From assembly GCA_026193155.1 (NCBI GenBank), contig JAPHSI010000195.1:1-11761 (forward strand): DNA of 11,761 nt, given 5' to 3'. Below the pieces are notes generated by a model. That model searched no databases. It was given only the letters and a program-made list of their open reading frames with translations, and was not told where the DNA came from. This document shows positions 6,456 to 11,761 of the stretch, in pieces. Position numbers and translations under genes: made by a program. Within the stretch, counting starts at the first letter, position 1, and every line of letters begins with the position of its first letter. The stretch is from Sulfurimonadaceae bacterium. Lineage in GTDB: Bacteria > Campylobacterota > Campylobacteria > Campylobacterales > Sulfurimonadaceae.

Positions 6456-8876
6456 ATGAATTTAAGTAATTATGGTGAATTCCCAGCAGATATACCTGTA
6501 ATAGCGGAAGATGAGTTGTTTTTATATCCATTTATGATATCTCCTCTTTTTTTAAGTGATGAGGATAATATAGATGCTGCTACAAAAGCTATTGAAGAAA
6601 GTTCTCTTGTAATAGTATGCTCAACCAAACCAGGTCATGACGGAGAGAGAACATCTGATTCACTTTATGAAGCCGGTGTTATAGGTTCAATCATGCGTAA
6701 AGTCTCTCTTCCTGATGGACGAGTTAAAGTATTGTTTCAAGGCTTGGCTCGTGCTACAACACTTTATGAAGTCTCATCTAAGCCACATATAGCGCATGTT
6801 GCTGTATTAGAACCAATTAACAATGATTCTCCAAAGCTTGACGCTTTATTGGAAATAGTTCGTGAAAAAGTAAGAATGTTATCAGGTGTAAGTAACTATT
6901 TCCCGCCTGATCTACTTAGAACAATAGAAGAAAATCATGACCATAACAGAATTATTGATTTAATTTGTTCAACTGTTAAACTAAAAAAAGAACAAGCATA
7001 TAAAATCTTCGTTGAAGTAGATACGGAAAAAAGATATATGCATCTTGTGGATTATCTTATAGAAGAGATTGAAGCAAATAAACTTCAAAAAGAGATAAAA
7101 AGTAAAGTTCATACAAAGATAGAAAAAGTAAATAAAGAGTACTTCTTAAAAGAGCAGTTAAAACAGATTCAAAAAGAGTTAGGTACTGATACTCAAAGAG
7201 AAGAAGAGATAGAAGAATACAGAAAGAAGCTAGAATCTAAAAAATCTAAGATGGATAAGGAGGCATACAAAGAGATAAATAAACAAATTGATAGATTCTC
7301 TCGTATGCATCCGGACTCTTCAGATGCATCTATGACCCAGACATATTTAGAATGGGTACTAGAGATTCCTTTTGGTGAGGAAGCTAAAAAAGCTCTGAAA
7401 GTAAATGATGTAAGTGAACAGCTAAATAAAGACCACTTTTCTTTAAAAAAACCAAAAGAACGTATAGTTGAATATTTTGCAGTTAAAGAGTTAATGGAAC
7501 TACGTGGAATTAAAAGTGATGGAGGAGATGCAGGTGCTATTCTTTGTTTTAGCGGACCTCCTGGTGTTGGTAAAACTTCACTTGCAAATTCAATAGCCCA
7601 AGCACTTAAACGTCCATTAATCCGTATAGCCCTTGGTGGTTTAGAAGATGTAAATGAACTTCGCGGACATAGACGTACATATGTAGGAGCTATGCCTGGG
7701 CGTATTACACAAGGTTTAATAGATGCTAAAAAAATGAACCCTGTTATAGTCTTAGATGAGATAGATAAGGTCTCCCGCTCACTAAGAGGTGACCCTACAG
7801 CTGCTCTTTTAGAGATACTTGATCCTGAACAAAATAAAGAATTTCGTGACTACTATCTTAACTTTAATATAGATCTGCGTAAAGTTATATTTATAGCTAC
7901 GGCAAATGATGTTGGAAATATTCCTGCACCGCTTCGTGACAGAATGGAGTTTATTACTATAAGTTCATATACGCCTCAAGAAAAATTTGAGATTGCAAAC
8001 AGATACTTAATACCTCAAGAATTAAAAAAACACGGTCTAAAAAGAAGTGAACTTAGTATCTCTAAACCTGCTTTAAAAGAATTGATACACTCATATACAC
8101 GTGAAGCAGGTGTAAGAAATTTGCGTCGCCGTTTAGCAGAGATGTCAAGAAAAGTAGCTCGTGATATTCTAGAAAATCCAGAGTTAAAAAAAGTATCGTT
8201 AAGTGTCAAAAATTTAAAAGACTATTTTGATAAAACAGTTTTTGAGATAGAAAAAACTACTAAAAAACCTGTAGTAGGTGTAGTGAATGGTTTAGCATGG
8301 ACAGCAGTAGGCGGAGATGTATTAAAAATAGAATCAATTCGCATAAAAGGCAAAGGCATACTCACGCTAACAGGAAGCTTGGGTGATGTGATGAAAGAAT
8401 CTGCAAGGATAGCTTTTAGTGTTGTAAAAACTTTGATTGATACTAATAAAATAGAGATTGATTCTAATAATATACCTAAAACTTTCAAAGAAAAAGAAGA
8501 TAAAGTAAATGTCCCTTCAAGTGAAGTTTACAAACGTTATGATCTTCATGTTCACGTTCCAGACGGAGCTACACCAAAAGATGGACCTAGTGCTGGTATA
8601 GCAATGTGTAGTGTTATTGCCTCTATATTAAGCTCAAAAAAGATTCGCTCAGAAATAGCTATGACAGGTGAAGTCTCTTTAACAGGCGATGTGTTGCCAA
8701 TTGGTGGATTAAAAGAGAAGTTGATAGCTGCTCATAAAGCCAATATGAGTAAAGTTTTAATTCCAAGTAAAAATTATGAGAGAGATTTAGAAGATATTCC
8801 AAAAGAGGTTAGAGATTCATTAGAAATTATTTCAGTAGGTCGTATTGAAGAAGTGTTAGCTGAAGTATTAATTTAG
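6456..8876 (+). CDS. lon: ATP-dependent endopeptidase Lon (LonA type)
   Basis: This 806-residue protein has all LonA parts in order: a substrate-binding LON-N domain (about 10-205), a coiled-coil linker (about 205-285), an AAA+ module and a serine/lysine protease domain. Walker A is GPPGVGKT (367-374), Walker B is VIVLDE (430-435), sensor-1 Asn484 lies in FIATAN, and the sensor-2 motif is AGVRNLRR (551-558). The catalytic dyad is Ser712 in GPSAG and Lys755 in GGLKEKL, 43 residues apart as in E. coli Lon. It degrades misfolded and regulatory proteins in the cytoplasm. Between the TGSLG motif and Ser712 it is 21 residues longer than E. coli Lon as I remember that sequence; the extra segment is lysine/acid rich (about 665-690). 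AAGGA lies 8 bases before the ATG, overlapping the bamD stop. No CIRCE or other heat-shock operator is evident. A strong hairpin terminator overlaps its end. Confidence 0.98.
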   Translation: MNLSNYGEFPADIPVIAEDELFLYPFMISPLFLSDEDNIDAATKAIEESSLVIVCSTKPGHDGERTSDSLYEAGVIGSIMRKVSLPDGRVKVLFQGLARATTLYEVSSKPHIAHVAVLEPINNDSPKLDALLEIVREKVRMLSGVSNYFPPDLLRTIEENHDHNRIIDLICSTVKLKKEQAYKIFVEVDTEKRYMHLVDYLIEEIEANKLQKEIKSKVHTKIEKVNKEYFLKEQLKQIQKELGTDTQREEEIEEYRKKLESKKSKMDKEAYKEINKQIDRFSRMHPDSSDASMTQTYLEWVLEIPFGEEAKKALKVNDVSEQLNKDHFSLKKPKERIVEYFAVKELMELRGIKSDGGDAGAILCFSGPPGVGKTSLANSIAQALKRPLIRIALGGLEDVNELRGHRRTYVGAMPGRITQGLIDAKKMNPVIVLDEIDKVSRSLRGDPTAALLEILDPEQNKEFRDYYLNFNIDLRKVIFIATANDVGNIPAPLRDRMEFITISSYTPQEKFEIANRYLIPQELKKHGLKRSELSISKPALKELIHSYTREAGVRNLRRRLAEMSRKVARDILENPELKKVSLSVKNLKDYFDKTVFEIEKTTKKPVVGVVNGLAWTAVGGDVLKIESIRIKGKGILTLTGSLGDVMKESARIAFSVVKTLIDTNKIEIDSNNIPKTFKEKEDKVNVPSSEVYKRYDLHVHVPDGATPKDGPSAGIAMCSVIASILSSKKIRSEIAMTGEVSLTGDVLPIGGLKEKLIAAHKANMSKVLIPSKNYERDLEDIPKEVRDSLEIISVGRIEEVLAEVLI

Positions 8877-8896
8877 AGCAAAATTAATACTTTTTT
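8863..8896 (+). terminator. intrinsic terminator of the bamD-lon operon
   Basis: AAGTATTAATTT (8863-8874) is a perfect 12-base inverted repeat of AAATTAATACTT (8881-8892), with a 6-base loop, and it ends in six T (8891-8896). The lon stop codon (8874-8876) sits at the stem-loop boundary. The stem is A/T rich but long. Confidence 0.75.
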
Positions 8897-8919
8897 AACA
8901 AACTACTGATAATATTTGA

Positions 8920-8925
8920 TATAGT
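8920..8925 (+). promoter_or_regulatory. possible promoter of the NosL-like gene
   Basis: TATAGT could serve as a -10 box about 33 bases before the ATG at 8958. A separate promoter is expected because a terminator lies just upstream. The -35 region is not recognisable. Confidence 0.3.
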
Positions 8926-8957
8926 TATTGTCACAAAACTGTCAAATAAGGAAAAAC

Positions 8958-9479
8958 ATGAATAAAATAATCTATCCTCTAGTTGCATCTTTACTTTTAT
9001 TAAGTGGTTGCGGTGATACGAAACCTGCAAATACAAAAAATGTACATAAGATGTTTCAAAGTGTTTCAAAAGAAAAAGCTGTACTTATTCAAAGCGGTAA
9101 GGAAAAACAATTTTGTATAAGATGTGGTATGGACTTAGTAAAATTTTATAAAACAAGTCATGCATCTCATAGTGAAGATGGAGAAACAAACTATCAGTAT
9201 TGTTCAATTCATTGTTTAGAAGATCATTTAGGTGATGGAGTGGCACTTAAAAATCCAAAAGTTGTTGATGTTAAGTCTTTAAAACTGATTTCTGTAGCCG
9301 ATGCTACTTATGTAGTTGGAAGTAAAGTTCGTGGTACTATGACTCGCGTTAGCAAGTATGCCTTTTTAAATAAAGAAGACGCTCTGGTTTTCCAAAAAGA
9401 AAACGGTGGTAAAATTATGGATTTTAATGGAGCATTATCAAAAGCAAAAGAGGATTTTGAACACTATAATCGTCACTAA
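8958..9479 (+). CDS. NosL-like copper-binding lipoprotein
   Basis: The start is the ATG at 8958, with AAGGA 5 bases upstream and a lipoprotein signal right behind it (MNKIIYPL..., lipobox LSGC, acylated Cys18). A TTG 30 bases earlier has no ribosome site and would spoil the signal. The 173-residue product shows the NosL pattern: C53-xx-C56-G-M58 at the start of the domain, H68, a second pair C82-xxx-C86 (YCSIHC), then an ATYVVG strand and a C-terminal AF...A..F....GG segment. NosL proteins bind Cu(I) on the outer face of the inner membrane or in the periplasm and help mature nitrous oxide reductase NosZ. No nos genes are seen here, so the target could be another copper enzyme, or NosZ encoded elsewhere. 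The gene is probably monocistronic, between the lon terminator and its own hairpin. The family call is fairly secure; the partner is unknown. Confidence 0.82.
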   Translation: MNKIIYPLVASLLLLSGCGDTKPANTKNVHKMFQSVSKEKAVLIQSGKEKQFCIRCGMDLVKFYKTSHASHSEDGETNYQYCSIHCLEDHLGDGVALKNPKVVDVKSLKLISVADATYVVGSKVRGTMTRVSKYAFLNKEDALVFQKENGGKIMDFNGALSKAKEDFEHYNRH

Positions 9480-9500
9480 ACGATTACAGTTTCAATTTTT
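9457..9500 (+). terminator. intrinsic terminator shared by convergent genes
   Basis: A 15-pair imperfect hairpin is formed by TTGAA, ACT and TAATCGT (9457-9473) pairing with ACGATTA, AGT and TTCAA (9480-9495), with one bulge (9462) and one A/C mismatch (9466/9487). The 6-base loop CACTAA holds the overlapping stop codons of both genes. Five T (9496-9500) follow on the plus strand, so it should terminate the NosL-like transcript. The minus strand lacks a T tract after it, so termination of the kinase operon here is less certain. Confidence 0.65.
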
Positions 9501-9850
9501 GCCTTAAGCTGATCTGCACGGATCGGCTTCATTAAAAAACCGTTTGCTCCATACTCTAAAGCTTCCCCTTTTTTTGTCTCATCAGTCGTTAATACAATGA
9601 TAGGAAGTTGTTTTAGGTTTTCGTCTGCACGTACAACTTTTAGCATCTCTATACCATTCATAACAGGCATGATAATATCTAAGAGTATTAAGTCTATATC
9701 ACTACGTGATTTTAATATACCTATAGCATCTGAGCCGTTCCCGGCTTCAATTACTTCAGAAACATTTCCGGTTTTCATTAGCATAGATTTCAAAAGTTTT
9801 AGGTTTATCATATCATCATCAACCGCTAATACATTTATTTGTTTAGACAT
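9476..9850 (-). CDS. single-domain CheY-like response regulator
   Basis: This 124-residue protein is one receiver domain with no output domain. All phosphorylation residues are present: acidic triad D11-D12-D13, phospho-acceptor D58 in LLDIIMP, switch Thr88 in VLTTDE, and Lys108 in MKPI. It is likely a phosphate shuttle or a protein-binding regulator acting in the cytoplasm. It lies 12 bases downstream of the hybrid kinase gene on the same strand. Its ribosome site AAGGA overlaps the kinase stop codon, so the two are co-transcribed and the kinase is the likely phosphodonor. It could equally act on the flagellar motor like CheY or on a diguanylate enzyme; nothing in the sequence decides. Its stop overlaps that of the convergent NosL-like gene by 4 bases. 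Confidence 0.9.
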   Translation of the reverse strand: MSKQINVLAVDDDMINLKLLKSMLMKTGNVSEVIEAGNGSDAIGILKSRSDIDLILLDIIMPVMNGIEMLKVVRADENLKQLPIIVLTTDETKKGEALEYGANGFLMKPIRADQLKAKIETVIV

Positions 9851-9862
9851 TTGTTTTTTTCC

Positions 9863-11761
9863 TTATTTAATAAATTTTTCAAAAATTAATCTTAATAAAT
9901 CTTTGTTAATTACATTCTTAATTACATCATCTACATATTCACTATCAGAATCTTTTTCAAGCATAGCTGGATCATTTATAAGAACTATTTTTGTATCCAG
10001 ATTAGTTCTATCATTTGATATTCTAATCTCTTCTTTAATTTGTTTTGGAGAGATATCTTTTACCTCTTTATCATACATAACTAATTTATAGTTATCATTT
10101 TTAATAGCTTCTTTTAAATCATTCATAGAGTTTACGTGATGATAACTATATCCAAGAGAATAAAATATCTTTGTATATAATTTAGTTTCAAATTCACTTT
10201 TTTTAGCTAAAAGTATATCAGCTTTGTACTTAGGAGTATTATCTATTTCTTGTTTTATTTCTTTAACTTCCTCATTTATGGATATTTCTTCATCTGCTTT
10301 AATCTTATTATTATTCACATCTATAATAAAATCAGCTAAAAAATGGTTTAAAATATTTATAATTTCAGAACGTACAAGTGGTTTCGTTGTATATTCGTCA
10401 AGTCCTGCCGCTAAGAAACGTTCACGGTCACCTTTAAGTGCATTTGCAGTTAGAGCTACAATAGGTATATGTTTTTCTCCACTTGTTTGTTCATATTCTA
10501 AAATTTCAGCTGTTGCTTCAGTTCCATCTAAAAATGGCATTTGAATATCCATAAATACTAAATCAAATTTACCGTCTTTTCGTTTGGCAAAAGCTTCTAA
10601 ACCATTGTTAGCTATAGTAACGTTAAGACCTAAATCTTCCAAAGTTTTTTTAATAAGTTTTTGGTTAATGATATTATCTTCTGCAATTAAAACATTTGCA
10701 TTAAATCTACTGCTGCCTTCTGCAAATTTTTTGCGATTTGCTTTTTTAGTTTTTTTCTTCTCGACAATTGTTGAATCATAACTCTCAAGTGCTAGCCTTA
10801 CTTTAGATATGTTAAGTGGTTCATAGAGAGTTTTGGATATATTGGCTCCAATTGACTCAACTTTTTTCATAAATGATGATTTTGTAAGTAGAATAAGTGA
10901 TGGGTGAAGCTCTCCAAAGCGAATTAACTCATCATCAGATGTATATGAATAATCGACAAATAAGAAGTCATAATCTTCTTTATTCTTAATTTCATTAATA
11001 TTATAAAAGACGTGATGGATTACACCAAAGTACTCAAGGTATTTAATTAAATTTTCATCTTGCTGTTTAGATTTATGGTCGTTTTTAAGAACTAATGCTT
11101 TAAGATTAGAGAATCCACCTTCAGAAGAATCATTTAGGGTCTCTATCTCTTCAAGCTCTATTGTAAAGAAGAATGATGTACCCTCTCCAGGTTCTGAATG
11201 CAGGTCAAGTTGACCACCCATTAACTCTATGAATCTAAACGAAATAGTTAGACCAAGACCTGTACCGCCATACTTTCTTGTAATAGAAGTATCTGCTTGA
11301 GAGAATGCCTCGAAAATTTTAGATTTTTGTTCGCTAGTAACACCAATACCACTATCTTTTACTTCAAATCTTATTCTAGTTTTTCCCTCTGACTGAGAGA
11401 TTTCTTTTTTTATCTCAACGTTAATTGAGCCAGAGTTAGATGTGAATTTAACAGCATTTGAAAGAAGGTTTATTATAACCTCTTTAATTTTGGTCGGATC
11501 ACCTTTGACAGGATGCTCTAAAGATGGATCAATGTAACAAGCAAGATCAATTTGTTTCTCAGCTGCACGTACAGAGTAAACTTCAACCGCACTTTCAAAC
11601 TCTTCAATAGGATTAAATGCGATATCTTCAATCTCTACTTTATTAGACTCAATTTTAGACAAATCCAAAATATTATTTATAATTTCAAGTAGATTATCAG
11701 ATGATTTTTCAATAATTTCTACAAATTCCGACTGTTCGTCACTTAATCCAGAATCTTTTAA
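9863..11761 (-). CDS. hybrid sensor histidine kinase with one intact and two degenerate receiver domains (N-terminus beyond window)
   Basis: The frame is open to the right edge, so the sensor part, the phospho-accepting His and the start lie outside; 632 residues are visible (numbered from the edge). A TTG at 11668 is merely the first possible start codon and cuts through the HisKA helix (NNILDLSKIES), so it is not the true start. The order is: HisKA second helix (about 9-40); HATPase_c with N box N98/N102, G1 DSGIG (136-140) and G2 GGTGLG (165-170); receiver-like domain 217-329 (D270 and T293 kept, acidic pair replaced by K226/N227, active-site Lys replaced by E314); intact receiver about 355-479 (E361/D362, D405 in FMDIQMP, T438, K460); linker; and receiver-like domain 513-632 (K520/K521 replace the acidic pair, D564 and K615 kept). 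No HPt domain is seen. It is probably a membrane or cytoplasmic phosphorelay kinase feeding the adjacent CheY-like protein; the signal is unknown. Confidence 0.92.
   Translation of the reverse strand, partial: LKDSGLSDEQSEFVEIIEKSSDNLLEIINNILDLSKIESNKVEIEDIAFNPIEEFESAVEVYSVRAAEKQIDLACYIDPSLEHPVKGDPTKIKEVIINLLSNAVKFTSNSGSINVEIKKEISQSEGKTRIRFEVKDSGIGVTSEQKSKIFEAFSQADTSITRKYGGTGLGLTISFRFIELMGGQLDLHSEPGEGTSFFFTIELEEIETLNDSSEGGFSNLKALVLKNDHKSKQQDENLIKYLEYFGVIHHVFYNINEIKNKEDYDFLFVDYSYTSDDELIRFGELHPSLILLTKSSFMKKVESIGANISKTLYEPLNISKVRLALESYDSTIVEKKKTKKANRKKFAEGSSRFNANVLIAEDNIINQKLIKKTLEDLGLNVTIANNGLEAFAKRKDGKFDLVFMDIQMPFLDGTEATAEILEYEQTSGEKHIPIVALTANALKGDRERFLAAGLDEYTTKPLVRSEIINILNHFLADFIIDVNNNKIKADEEISINEEVKEIKQEIDNTPKYKADILLAKKSEFETKLYTKIFYSLGYSYHHVNSMNDLKEAIKNDNYKLVMYDKEVKDISPKQIKEEIRISNDRTNLDTKIVLINDPAMLEKDSDSEYVDDVIKNVINKDLLRLIFEKFIK

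Noticed and set aside
8928..8957. Upstream TTG start for the NosL-like gene
   Set aside because: No ribosome site precedes it, and it would put a charged extension before the lipoprotein signal; the ATG at 8958 has AAGGA at good spacing.
9597..10091. 164-codon plus-strand frame across the regulator and kinase genes
   Set aside because: It is the complement of two well-supported genes, is Ser/Ile/Phe rich as expected for an antisense shadow, and shows no motif.
11666..11668. TTG as the start of the histidine kinase
   Set aside because: The frame continues open to the window edge and encodes the rest of a HisKA helix, so the gene begins outside.
1..11761. CRISPR array, insertion sequence, tRNA or rRNA genes
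   Set aside because: I saw no regularly spaced direct repeats, transposase motifs, terminal inverted repeats or tRNA/rRNA-like sequences.

Overview
The window looks like chromosomal DNA of a free-living Campylobacterota (epsilonproteobacterial) species, most like Sulfurimonas or a relative. This rests on the low GC content, the A/T-rich AAGGA-type ribosome sites, the conserved block fliW / bamD / lon, a NosL-type lipoprotein, and pseudopilins with the 'AFSM(I/L)ELIF(V/A)IVIIG' N-terminus typical of this phylum. The species call is inference; no rRNA or tRNA is present to settle it.

Region 1 (1-5032, minus strand) is a surface/secretion operon. A 1300-residue exported protein (1130-5032) is followed, with overlapping ends, by two prepilin-like proteins (492-1136, and 1-495 running off the left edge). 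The two junctions overlap by 7 and 4 bases, so the genes are probably translationally coupled. All three products carry many extended bacterial N-glycosylation sequons (D/E-X-N-X-S/T): I count 16 here and none in the six other proteins of the window. This is the most unusual signal I found. It suggests a glycosylated adhesin or filament-tip protein displayed or exported with a type IV pilus / type II secretion-like apparatus.

Region 2 (5192-8876) is a conserved housekeeping block. fliW (flagellar assembly factor, minus strand) diverges from a bamD-lon operon (plus strand). BamD is the outer-membrane assembly lipoprotein and Lon is the ATP-dependent protease. A near-perfect 12-bp hairpin followed by a T run ends lon.

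Region 3 (8958-9479, plus) is a single NosL-like copper-binding lipoprotein gene, with no nitrous oxide reductase genes in view. It runs tail-to-tail into region 4, and the two stop codons overlap inside the loop of a terminator hairpin.

Region 4 (9476-11761, minus) is a two-gene phosphorelay operon: a large hybrid histidine kinase, truncated by the right edge, followed by a stand-alone CheY-like receiver. The kinase carries one intact receiver flanked by two degenerate receiver-like domains.

The window is almost fully coding; the longest gap is about 160 bases (5033-5191). I see no mobile elements, CRISPR arrays, tRNA or rRNA genes.
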